Positions 42,959 to 51,250 of a stretch of 64,000 nt of DNA are shown piece after piece. The translations under genes were made by a program, and so were the position numbers. The notes beneath the pieces were generated by a model, which made no database searches, was not told the origin of the DNA, and worked only from the letters and a program-made list of their open reading frames with translations. The stretch lies in the NCBI RefSeq assembly GCF_002831565.1, contig NZ_CP025096.1:6005014-6069013 (forward strand). The letters run 5' to 3'. This DNA is from Spirosoma pollinicola (GTDB lineage Bacteria > Bacteroidota > Bacteroidia > Cytophagales > Spirosomataceae). Numbering within the stretch: position 1 is the stretch's first letter; every line of letters starts with the position of its first letter.

Positions 42959-45283
42959 TCATTTAGGTATACGCTGAAGTTGTTTTTTCGGAATCGTAGT
43001 AGTTGTTTTTTGGGGTACTGTACTCCCGGTAGCCGCCTTCAACGTAAAGTTTTTGTTAGGGATGAGCACGTTTACGGCATCGGGCCGGAATTCACGAGCC
43101 ACGCTCGGGATCTTCTCGCTAACTTTGAACTCTGTCAGGTTACCCGTAAATACCTTTTGTTGTAAAATCGAAATCGAACCGGCCGACTTTGTCGTGCTCT
43201 GGACCGTCAATGTGTAGCTACCGTCCTGATTGTCAATTATTGAACTCAGCTTTGCCGATGGTGCATTAATATCGAAGGCATCGGTTGCGGCTGGGCCCAG
43301 AAACCGGCCATAGGTAGTGACCGGCCTCACCGTCATGACTAGTTTCCCATTCGTAAAAACATTGCTGATCACCGATTTGCCAATGTCAATCTGTCCGGCT
43401 TTTACATACATACTCTGCATTTCGTAGCGGTCATACTGCCCCCGAATACTGTCCTGTCCCTGAATTCTAAAGACAATCTGGTAAATGCCCGCTACGTTCA
43501 TTCCGGAATAATTGCCTTCGTAGCGACCATTTCCGCGGTACGTCAGCATAACCACCTGTTCAACAGGGGTGAGGGCTCTTACGAAGCTGGCGTCTTCCCG
43601 GAGTAGTGTCTGGTATTTCAGGATACCAACTGCCGACCGATCCTGTTGCCGGACGGGTACGGCCGCTTTTTTGGTATTGCGTGCCATCAGGTCGCCAATA
43701 TCGTCGCCGGGCCGGTAGACCATTGCCGTAATTGTAGCATTCTCGATAGGTTTCCCCCGGTCGCTGAACTGCACGGCAAACGTCTGGGTATCGCCCACGG
43801 TGGGTAAGGCATTACCTTGAGAGCAGGTATAGTCCAGCATGTGATCGTCGGCAATAACGGCGATGCGATACGTCAGCCCACTGGCCGGGCCGTTGGGTTG
43901 GGCCGTAACAGTCCAGTTTCCCTCGGAGCGCAGCTTGTTTGCGTAGGCTTTATCGGTATTGAATGAGAAGGCATACATGTATGTGTTTGGCGAACTGCCT
44001 ACCCAGCGCGGAGTTGCCAGGGCCGTTACGTCCTGGCCATTTCGACTGACCCGTATTGCCGCAACAAGTCGGGCAAGTTGGGGAATCTCGAAGTTTTTGT
44101 TCAGCGATACTTCAATGAGCAGATCGTCAACATTTTTATTGAGAGGAAAATCAACGAGACCCTGGGCCGCACTGCCAATACTACCTGATTTCGTGCGGAT
44201 TAACTGGGGGCTATTGTCACGCAGGAGGTTGATGAACGCCTGCGTGAATATGGCGTCGATGTTGCCGATAACCATACTGGTAGTGTTGGTAAACGAGTTG
44301 CCATTGGAGGTGAGCAGGCAATTTCCCCCGCTTTTGGTCGCCAGGTTTTGCAACGTTGTGAGGTAGGTTGGACTGGGATTTCCTATGCCTATCGTGAATA
44401 TTTTCAGGTTGCCTGACGAACCGGGCAGCACCGGGCAGTTCGCGTTAAGCGCCACACCGCCTACGTCGCAGCCGTTGGTATTGACAAGTGGCGCTACATT
44501 CTGTTCGCCATCCGTAAACAGCAGAATATCCCTTGTTCGGGTGGCATCGGCCAGTTTTGTTTTTGCGTCATTTATGCCAAGTCCCATCGCTGTTCCGCTT
44601 CCAGGTGAAAGTCCATTCATAGCCGTTTGAACCATTGTAGCCGCCCCCGGATCAAGGGGTAATAGGCTATTGCCGAAGGTCGAAGGCGTTAGGCCAGTCT
44701 CAAAAAAAGTTAAACCCACACGGTCGCCGGGTTGGGCAAAAGCCGGGTTTGAGAGTTTCAGCATGAAGTTGTTGACGGCTGTTTTCAAGGCATCCCAACG
44801 TGTAGTAGTACCTTCTGAAATGATACCCATGCTCCCCGATTTGTCCAGAACGAAAGAAAGGTCCAGCGGTCGGCGAACGTCGATGCGGTATTCGCGGGCA
44901 TGGCCCTCAACGATAAGAACGAACGTGAGTGAACCAGACGTGGGCGCAACGCCAGTCCAGCCAACACTGGCCGTTGCGGCACTCGATACCGAGCCTACCG
45001 GGAGGGTAATTGTAATGCCCTGACAAACATAGGGGTTGTTGTCTGTAGCGGGGCAGCCCCCAATACCGATGGGCGTGGGTACGCCAAAAAAGCCCCAGCT
45101 CACATTGGCAGGCGCTCCCACTACGCCAATATTTATGGTCTGGGGTGCCCCCACAATCAATATGATTGGGAACGTGGGGCGGTCTTCATTGAAACTTATA
45201 TCCTGATCGGCAGCCTGCGTAACGAGCGTGGTTAGCAGGATGAAACAGGTCAGGAATAGATGTAGGAAAATGGTCTTTTTCAT
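42959..45283 (-). CDS. Secreted von Willebrand factor A domain protein of the eCIS cluster
   Basis: 774 residues with a signal peptide (MKKTIFLHLFLTCFILLTTLVTQA). After about 110 residues of beta-rich sequence comes a vWA domain with the MIDAS motif DKSGSMG (147-153), the threonine of the AKT/GTAMG region and FTDGEQN. A long Ig-like C-terminal part (VVMLTYRGNGRYEGNYSG; QDGSYTLTVQ) ends in a basic TTIPKKQLQRIPK tail. vWA domains bind protein ligands through a metal ion. It is the only gene of the minus-strand eCIS block with a clear Sec signal, so it should reach the periplasm or surface. A receptor, anchor or release factor for the particle is possible. Spacing to the tape-measure gene is 23 bp. 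Confidence 0.82.
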   Translation of the reverse strand: MKKTIFLHLFLTCFILLTTLVTQAADQDISFNEDRPTFPIILIVGAPQTINIGVVGAPANVSWGFFGVPTPIGIGGCPATDNNPYVCQGITITLPVGSVSSAATASVGWTGVAPTSGSLTFVLIVEGHAREYRIDVRRPLDLSFVLDKSGSMGIISEGTTTRWDALKTAVNNFMLKLSNPAFAQPGDRVGLTFFETGLTPSTFGNSLLPLDPGAATMVQTAMNGLSPGSGTAMGLGINDAKTKLADATRTRDILLFTDGEQNVAPLVNTNGCDVGGVALNANCPVLPGSSGNLKIFTIGIGNPSPTYLTTLQNLATKSGGNCLLTSNGNSFTNTTSMVIGNIDAIFTQAFINLLRDNSPQLIRTKSGSIGSAAQGLVDFPLNKNVDDLLIEVSLNKNFEIPQLARLVAAIRVSRNGQDVTALATPRWVGSSPNTYMYAFSFNTDKAYANKLRSEGNWTVTAQPNGPASGLTYRIAVIADDHMLDYTCSQGNALPTVGDTQTFAVQFSDRGKPIENATITAMVYRPGDDIGDLMARNTKKAAVPVRQQDRSAVGILKYQTLLREDASFVRALTPVEQVVMLTYRGNGRYEGNYSGMNVAGIYQIVFRIQGQDSIRGQYDRYEMQSMYVKAGQIDIGKSVISNVFTNGKLVMTVRPVTTYGRFLGPAATDAFDINAPSAKLSSIIDNQDGSYTLTVQSTTKSAGSISILQQKVFTGNLTEFKVSEKIPSVAREFRPDAVNVLIPNKNFTLKAATGSTVPQKTTTTIPKKQLQRIPK

Positions 45284-45306
45284 GGATATGAATAGTTAAG
45301 GATTGA

Positions 45307-46983
45307 TTAATAAGCCCAGTCGACGAGGAGCAGGTCAGGCATGAAGGGTAATTTGATAGCCGAAAATCCCCAGGGGAATTTGTTCATCAGGATATCTATG
45401 GTTTTTCGTTCCACAGTTAACTGCCAGCCAGCATCAGAGCGGGTGAGCTTGCCTTCGCGTTGTAAAAAGGCTTCCCGCAACCCATCGGCAGAGACTGTAC
45501 CCAGGGCGGGCCAATGACCAATAACCGCATGGAGCAGTTCGGTCGCATTTAGCCGGTCGGTACCGGTAAGGTCGAGGTGGGGGGATACAAGGGCATCGAA
45601 GGGTACTCCGCAAAGTAATTTCGGTAGCGTCATCTCATATTCGGGGCAATAGTCCAGCCCGGTAGCCAGATAAGCCAGCATCTGAGCGCCTTTGGTTGCC
45701 GCCGTTTCATCTGTCCACTGCCGATTGACAACTAAACCCATCTCCGAAAAAAGTGGCGTCAGGAACGGGTGTAGTAGTACAATACCGGCCAACGAGACAA
45801 ACAACGCTGCTTCGCCGGGAGCCTGGTTTCGTGATGTTTGGTTCGATGAGTGACCCGCTTTGGCCGGTAAGGTAGATGCTTGGTGGCTAGTCAGTTGGTT
45901 TTCGGAAACGGGCGGTAGACCGGATGGTGAATCGGTAAGGTCTGGATCTTCACTGGCTGTTTTCTCCGATAGTTGATCGGTAGAAAGTGCAGGCGGGTCG
46001 CTCTGGTCGGGTTTGCTTTTTGGGCCTTTTTTTTCGTTGCGCTGTATTGTATTGTTGGAAAAGGGCCCCGTTGTTGTACTTGTCTCGATCAATTTGGTCA
46101 ACGTTTGCAAAAGCAGATCAACCGACGTCGATTCGTCTTTACCAAAGCGATGTTCGATAATTTGCCGTAACCGGCCAAAGAAAAGACTGGGCGATTCGGA
46201 AGGGAATAGCGTTTTTTGGAAGGTTATCAGGCTGCTGGTCAGGCTTTTTTTTGCTGCTGTTGCCGTTAGAAACCCTTGCCAGTAGCGTTCCCTCAGTATC
46301 TGAACCGGTAGCTGGCTAAGCTCCTGAGTGGCTATAAGTAATAAACCTATGGCTATCGATAGTGCTTCATGGCTTGTCTCAGTAGAGTGGTTGTCTGTGT
46401 CAAAAGCCAGACTTACAAGGGCCTGATTGGTGCTGTGGTGGATGAGTCGACTGGCAAGTTCAGGTCTGTTGTACAGTAGCTCAACCAGTTCCCGACGAAA
46501 TGAAGCTGCCGATGCTGTTGTCAGCCATTGGTCGAGTTGACCAAAATCGCGGGTATCGGCCCAGATGGGCAAACGGCCATACAGCAGAAAATACCGTATC
46601 TGCTGCGCCATCCGTTCCTGACGACTAACCCGTTCGATGGGGCCGGTAATCAAACCGGCATCAACTCCAATGCTGTTCGCTGGGGTAGTTTCAGCCTGTT
46701 CAACGACTTGCTGAAAGGCTAACTCAACCTGTTGCGTAATGCGCTGAGTTAGTTCATCTTCGAGTTTTGCCAGCGACAAATTACCTGCGTCTATCGTCAA
46801 TTGGTCGATCCGAAGGGTAGTGTCGGCATTGGACAGACGGTCGAAGAGGGTTTCCAGCACAGCGGGCAGTTGGTTGCGGCAGTAAGCCGACACCCGATCC
46901 TGCAAGCCAAAGGAAGGTGGCTGCCCCGGTGTATCTAACCAGACCGTTTGTCGCTGAATACTATGTCGCACTGGAGTAGGCAT
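45307..46983 (-). CDS. Contractile injection system tape-measure protein
   Basis: 558 residues. The start MPTPVRHSIQRQTVWLDTPGQP, followed by the phrase LPAVLETLFDRLSNADTTLRIDQLTIDAGNLSLAKLEDELTQRI, is the recurrent N-terminus of the Bacteroidota CIS tape-measure (CIS_TMP) family. Helical segments follow (YNRPELASRLIHHS; QTLTKLIETS), then a low-complexity charged linker (about 310-370) and a conserved C-terminus (GIVLLHPFLTPLFSEMGL). The family sets tube length. It is the counterpart of Afp14 by position, after the Afp12-like gene (11 bp). Its tape length is short compared with Afp14, and tube length cannot be derived from sequence alone. Confidence 0.85.
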   Translation of the reverse strand: MPTPVRHSIQRQTVWLDTPGQPPSFGLQDRVSAYCRNQLPAVLETLFDRLSNADTTLRIDQLTIDAGNLSLAKLEDELTQRITQQVELAFQQVVEQAETTPANSIGVDAGLITGPIERVSRQERMAQQIRYFLLYGRLPIWADTRDFGQLDQWLTTASAASFRRELVELLYNRPELASRLIHHSTNQALVSLAFDTDNHSTETSHEALSIAIGLLLIATQELSQLPVQILRERYWQGFLTATAAKKSLTSSLITFQKTLFPSESPSLFFGRLRQIIEHRFGKDESTSVDLLLQTLTKLIETSTTTGPFSNNTIQRNEKKGPKSKPDQSDPPALSTDQLSEKTASEDPDLTDSPSGLPPVSENQLTSHQASTLPAKAGHSSNQTSRNQAPGEAALFVSLAGIVLLHPFLTPLFSEMGLVVNRQWTDETAATKGAQMLAYLATGLDYCPEYEMTLPKLLCGVPFDALVSPHLDLTGTDRLNATELLHAVIGHWPALGTVSADGLREAFLQREGKLTRSDAGWQLTVERKTIDILMNKFPWGFSAIKLPFMPDLLLVDWAY

Positions 46984-46994
46984 TTGTCGGTTGG

Positions 46995-49907
46995 TCAGGC
47001 AAGGGTTGAGTGCAGGAAGTTCAAGGATGTAACCAGGTTGGTACGCGCTGTCTGGCCGGTTGACGTGTCCAGCGTGCCGCCAACATAGTTCCCTAGCCAG
47101 GCCAGATACTGCGTTTCGAAGGTATCATACGCTAGGCCTGTTCCGGCTACGACTGTCCCATCGGGGTTGCTATTGCTGTCTAGCCAGAATACGCTGGGAA
47201 TCAAATGAGCCGGACACTCCTGCTCGATAACGGACTCTACGTAGTTCCGGAAAGCTTTGGTCCGAAACCGCCGGGGTAAGCCGGGTTTTGGCAGATCGTT
47301 CAAGTTGGCAAAGTCACGTTCCATACCCGACGGAAACACCAGTGTTACTTGAAACGAATAGGGGTTTTTGCCGCTGAGGTCTGGATCGGCTGATTGCGTT
47401 GGCCGCAGCAAAACGTGTTCGATCAGACAGAATCCTTCGGCCTTATATGTATCGTATAAAAACACATCATAGAGCAACGTGACGGTTGAATTGATAAACG
47501 TGTTGGCGTCGGTTGGGGTAACGAACAGGCTGGGTTGGCGGGCAATAGCAACGCCTTTATCGTTCATGAGCGATACTTGCCAGGTTGAGGGGCCAGTCTG
47601 ACTAACCTGATAGGAAGCCGGTTCAATACCAAACTGAACGACAGCCCGAATCCCATCGAAAACTGTTTGCGGAGGTGCCGTAGGGAACGTTTGGGTACTG
47701 CTGAGCAGAATAGCACTGCTGCTGTCGTTGAGTTGAAAGGTTTCCTGATTGACGCCACTGGCCTGAATCGTGAAGAAGTCGGTCAGGGTAGGGCTCAGGC
47801 GTTGGCGTGTTTGGCGTATAATTCCCGTTTTTCGGTAAATACGCCGTTCCAGCCCCGACAGGTCATTTATAGTTCCAGCGGGTGTTCCCAGACCACGCCC
47901 TGCCGCCGACGAACATACGTCGTTCAGAAACGCTGCTTTGTACCGAAGAAGGCGCCGGGCCGTAGCTTGCCGGATACGGTCAACATCGGCCAGCGATGCC
48001 GCATCCTGCAAGTTGAGTGTATACTCAAGTCGGCTCAGTTCAGACAATTCTTCGCCAAATCGGCCTAGCAGGTGTTCCAGTACGTTGTTTTTGCGCAGTA
48101 ATCGGTCGAGGGGTGATTCAGCCAGCGTTTGCAACCGTCTGGCATAGTCGTTCGCCGGGTTTTTGCTGAAGGCATCCCAATCGTTTGCCGGATCAAACGA
48201 GCGCAGTAACTGGTCAATGCGGGGAATGCCATAAAGGGGCTGGTAGAAGTAAGTGTTGGGGTTGTCGATACTGAAAAAAGAGGCTGTATTGGCCAGTTGA
48301 CTGAGGTGATTGGCCAGTAACTGCTCAAAAAAGAGCAGATAGGCCCGCAGTTGTTTTTCCTGCGCTTTGCGGACAGGTGGGGCACTGTCGGGTGTACCGG
48401 CTTTTAATCCATAAACAAGGGGCAAGTCATACTGAATAGACTGGTACTGCATAATATCAGCCGGGTTCAGACTAATCGTTGAAGCCGCTGAGGTAGCCGG
48501 TTGGAAGGAACTTGCGGTCGATGCCAGAAATGCCTGCTGGCGTTTGGTTTGAACACCCGAGTTAACCTGTTGCCTGTCATAATCGACTTTGACGCCGTTT
48601 CTGAAGAAGGATATATCGGATTTGGTTACGCTGAGCCGGGGCTGAAATTGCTCATCCCGAAGAAGTGTCAGGCTATTCTGAGCATTTGCCGTTATCAGCC
48701 GATTGCGAACGTAGCTGTTCATGGAGAAATTCTCCACCGCAATCACAGCGTTGTTTCTTTCGCCATTGGCAGATTGCAGCATTTTTTGCAGAATATCTGA
48801 CGCATAGAGCTGATTCTGTTTAGGTTCGTTGAGCGTTGGCAGAAATCCCGCCGACAGCACCGGCCCTTCGTAGATAGTTTCGTTGGGTAAGCCCTGCGCC
48901 TGTAACTCGGCCAGGGAGGAGAACCGTACCACCGGATCGATGAACAGGTCAATGGCCGAAAGGATATCGGTCAGCGTTTGCCGGGCATCGGCATCGGCAG
49001 CCAGTTCGATCGTTGCCCGCACCGCAACTTCCTGGGTCCGCACCGACCGGGGTTGTAAAAAGTCTTCACATAGATTCCGGTTCTGGAGTAATAACGCACG
49101 AACGGCGCTCATTTGCTGGAAGGCCATGTTTACCCGCGACCGGTAGGTTTCGATAGCCGATCCGGGAGCGATTTGCGTGAGTTGGTTTACAATAGCCTGC
49201 TCCAGGGCTGGTCGGTCAATGGGGTTCGGTTGTGTACCCAGCCGGATCACAATGGTTAACGGGAGCGTCTGGTTTGTGTCGAAGCGAACATCGACGGTGG
49301 TGAAGTAGTCGTTCAGTTCATCTTCGGAAAACGAAATAAGCGTAGGCAGAGGCTGCCCTACGCCGGTTGCCTGATTGAGCGTGACGGCAGTACCCCAAAC
49401 GGCTACGCTTTTTTCGTCCCAATACGGAAAGGCAAATTCTACGTCGAATAATTTGCCATTTGCCGGTAGTGTTTCCAGAACCAGACTGTCGTTTAAATCC
49501 ACGTTTTCCCATTCGATCAATACGTCATATAGCCCATTGATACGCCCGGTCGCCGGGGTTAATCGGGCATATTTTACGTCTGGCAGCGTAATGAGCAACT
49601 TTTGAAAATCCTCGACCGTGATGGCGTTGCTGCTCAGTGCCTGAACGGGGTCAAAAAGCGCCATTTTGTCTGGCGAAATGTGCCTGCCCAACAGTTGCTC
49701 AATCGGTAGCTGACCCCGGTAGCCCAGATCGGTAATGGCGTAGCAGAGGGTTTCGAGGAGCGTGATGCCGGGGTCATGGACATTATGATCCGTCCAGATA
49801 TCGCTGGTCCACTGCTGAATATAGCCAAGCCCCTGAGCAAGCAGCCCGGCATAATCCTGACTTTTGACAGTGGGTCTGGCTTTCGATATAACGACCGGCT
49901 CGCGCAT
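46995..49907 (-). CDS. Afp12-like baseplate protein
   Basis: 970 residues. The start TVKSQDYAGLLAQGLGYIQQWTSDIWTDHNVHDPGITLLETLCYAITDLGYRGQLPIEQLLG is typical of the second baseplate-J-like protein of Bacteroidota eCIS loci (HNVHDPGITLLE). The rest is a mix of beta-rich and helical segments, ending with KAFRNYVESVIEQECPAHLIPSVFWLD, also conserved in the family. It forms the outer part of the baseplate wedge. It lies upstream of the tape-measure gene and downstream of the fibre gene, from which it is separated by a 302-bp gap that holds a large inverted repeat. Confidence 0.85.
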   Translation of the reverse strand: MREPVVISKARPTVKSQDYAGLLAQGLGYIQQWTSDIWTDHNVHDPGITLLETLCYAITDLGYRGQLPIEQLLGRHISPDKMALFDPVQALSSNAITVEDFQKLLITLPDVKYARLTPATGRINGLYDVLIEWENVDLNDSLVLETLPANGKLFDVEFAFPYWDEKSVAVWGTAVTLNQATGVGQPLPTLISFSEDELNDYFTTVDVRFDTNQTLPLTIVIRLGTQPNPIDRPALEQAIVNQLTQIAPGSAIETYRSRVNMAFQQMSAVRALLLQNRNLCEDFLQPRSVRTQEVAVRATIELAADADARQTLTDILSAIDLFIDPVVRFSSLAELQAQGLPNETIYEGPVLSAGFLPTLNEPKQNQLYASDILQKMLQSANGERNNAVIAVENFSMNSYVRNRLITANAQNSLTLLRDEQFQPRLSVTKSDISFFRNGVKVDYDRQQVNSGVQTKRQQAFLASTASSFQPATSAASTISLNPADIMQYQSIQYDLPLVYGLKAGTPDSAPPVRKAQEKQLRAYLLFFEQLLANHLSQLANTASFFSIDNPNTYFYQPLYGIPRIDQLLRSFDPANDWDAFSKNPANDYARRLQTLAESPLDRLLRKNNVLEHLLGRFGEELSELSRLEYTLNLQDAASLADVDRIRQATARRLLRYKAAFLNDVCSSAAGRGLGTPAGTINDLSGLERRIYRKTGIIRQTRQRLSPTLTDFFTIQASGVNQETFQLNDSSSAILLSSTQTFPTAPPQTVFDGIRAVVQFGIEPASYQVSQTGPSTWQVSLMNDKGVAIARQPSLFVTPTDANTFINSTVTLLYDVFLYDTYKAEGFCLIEHVLLRPTQSADPDLSGKNPYSFQVTLVFPSGMERDFANLNDLPKPGLPRRFRTKAFRNYVESVIEQECPAHLIPSVFWLDSNSNPDGTVVAGTGLAYDTFETQYLAWLGNYVGGTLDTSTGQTARTNLVTSLNFLHSTLA

Positions 49908-49953
49908 GGGATGGACAGGTTATGTGTTTGTAGTTTATATGGGGAAAGAGGAT

Positions 49954-50208
49954 GTTGGATTGACCCCAACCGGGCCGACCACCCCCAACCCCCTCCTAAA
50001 ACAGGAGGGGGCTATGCCGAAGGGTATTATTTTTACTTTCCTTTTTATTGATAAAACCAAACGCTGCTTATGGGTATTAGTGTGAAAAGTTATTCACCCA
50101 TTCTAACTATCTGGAAATCAGCAAGAAAATCCTCCTTCTGCATAGCCCCCTCCTGTTTTAGGAGGGGGTTGGGGGTGGTAATACCGGTTAGGAGGGGACA
50201 ATCCAACC
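49954..50208. repeat. Large inverted repeat, copy 1, between the fibre and Afp12-like genes
   Basis: Outer arms GTTGGATTGACCCC (from 49954) and its counterpart ending ACAATCCAAC (to 50208). Inner arms CCACCCCCAACCCCCTCCTA (about 49979-50023) and the complementary arm at about 50132-50178, which ends GGGGGTTGGGGGTGG. Each inner arm also contains the palindrome CCCCCTCCTGTTTTAGGAGG. The centre is about 105 bp. The same arm sequence forms the perfect palindrome at 55035-55142. No ORF of note lies inside. It looks like a small non-autonomous element or a dispersed hairpin. Confidence 0.8.
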
Positions 50209-50209
50209 C

Positions 50210-51220
50210 TTACTTTCCGGATAATTCCTTCTCCAGCGACTGCACTTTGCCCGCCAGCTCCTTCACGGCGTTGATCAGTACATAGACCAGTGCGTTGGGG
50301 TCGAAGGTGAGCATGTCGATGGGGGCATCGTTGGGTTGAAGCTGGGCCGAAGCAGTTGAAACCGTATAGGGCAGTACCTGGGCCATTTCCTGCCCCAGAA
50401 TGCCAACCTGTTCGTGGTTGTTAGGCGTTTGTGCCAATCCGTTGTATTTGAAATGTACCGGATTGATTTGCAGCAGCTTTTCCAGCCCATCCTGAAACGG
50501 GCGGATGTCTTTTTTCAGACGGGCATCCGACGGCACTGTCCAGTTGGGAGAGCCGTCGTTTTTAAACGCTTTCCCATTCACCTGAAACTCGGCTCCCGTA
50601 CCGCTTATATCGGTGTCGGCAGCTACGATGACCGATCCGTTTTCGATGACGCTCAACCGCGATACATTACCCCCTTTCGACAGGATCAGCTTTTGGTTGG
50701 CGGGGGCGTTCAGGTTCACATTGCCCTGTGGCCCTTGCCGAAGGGCAAAGTCGGTGGCATTGGCGCGGTTAACGTGGCTGACCTGCACAAACCCGTTCAG
50801 GGGGGCAGCGCTATTACCCAGCGATACACTGCCGATTTTAGCCTGTTCACCCACCGCCAGCGCTACTTCCAGACGAGCCGTTGGCTGGGCTGCTGCCGTG
50901 TTGATCCCTACGTTTCCGTTGCTGTAGGCGATATTTTGTGTTCCCCCCACGGGCTGAAACCCACCCGATGAACCAGCGCCCACATCCTGCCAGGCAGCGC
51001 CGTCGAAAAACTGCACTTTGCCCGCCGTGAACCGTAATGTGCCCGCTTTGTTGGACTGGCCGTCGCCCAGGGTAATAATGAAATTACCCCCTGCATCTTT
51101 TCGGAGGCTGTCGTCCTGTGGATTGATGAACGAATCTAAAAGGTCTGCGAATTCGCTGCCTGAAGGTCGTTTGCCGTCGCTGAATTTTAGTTTCAGATCG
51201 GCTCGTGACTGTTGTGCCAT
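50210..51220 (-). CDS. eCIS tail-fibre-like protein with S74 chaperone domain
   Basis: 336 residues. The N-terminal phrase LKLFSDGKRPSGSEFADLLDSF (approximate; read LKFSDGKRP) is a common start of eCIS-linked and phage fibre proteins. The middle is a glycine and asparagine-rich beta-helix-like stretch (NVGINTAAAQPTARLEVALAVGE). The C-terminus carries the peptidase S74 intramolecular chaperone: VPSDARLKKDIRPFQDGLEKLLQINPVHFKYN, with NHEQVGILGQEMAQVLP. This domain trimerises fibres and then cuts itself off at the Ser in SDARLKKD. The fibre should recognise target cells. It stands 31 bp after the Afp11-like gene in the operon. Confidence 0.85.
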   Translation of the reverse strand: MAQQSRADLKLKFSDGKRPSGSEFADLLDSFINPQDDSLRKDAGGNFIITLGDGQSNKAGTLRFTAGKVQFFDGAAWQDVGAGSSGGFQPVGGTQNIAYSNGNVGINTAAAQPTARLEVALAVGEQAKIGSVSLGNSAAPLNGFVQVSHVNRANATDFALRQGPQGNVNLNAPANQKLILSKGGNVSRLSVIENGSVIVAADTDISGTGAEFQVNGKAFKNDGSPNWTVPSDARLKKDIRPFQDGLEKLLQINPVHFKYNGLAQTPNNHEQVGILGQEMAQVLPYTVSTASAQLQPNDAPIDMLTFDPNALVYVLINAVKELAGKVQSLEKELSGK

Positions 51221-51250
51221 GGTTGATTGGATGTAGGAAAAGTGAATGAG

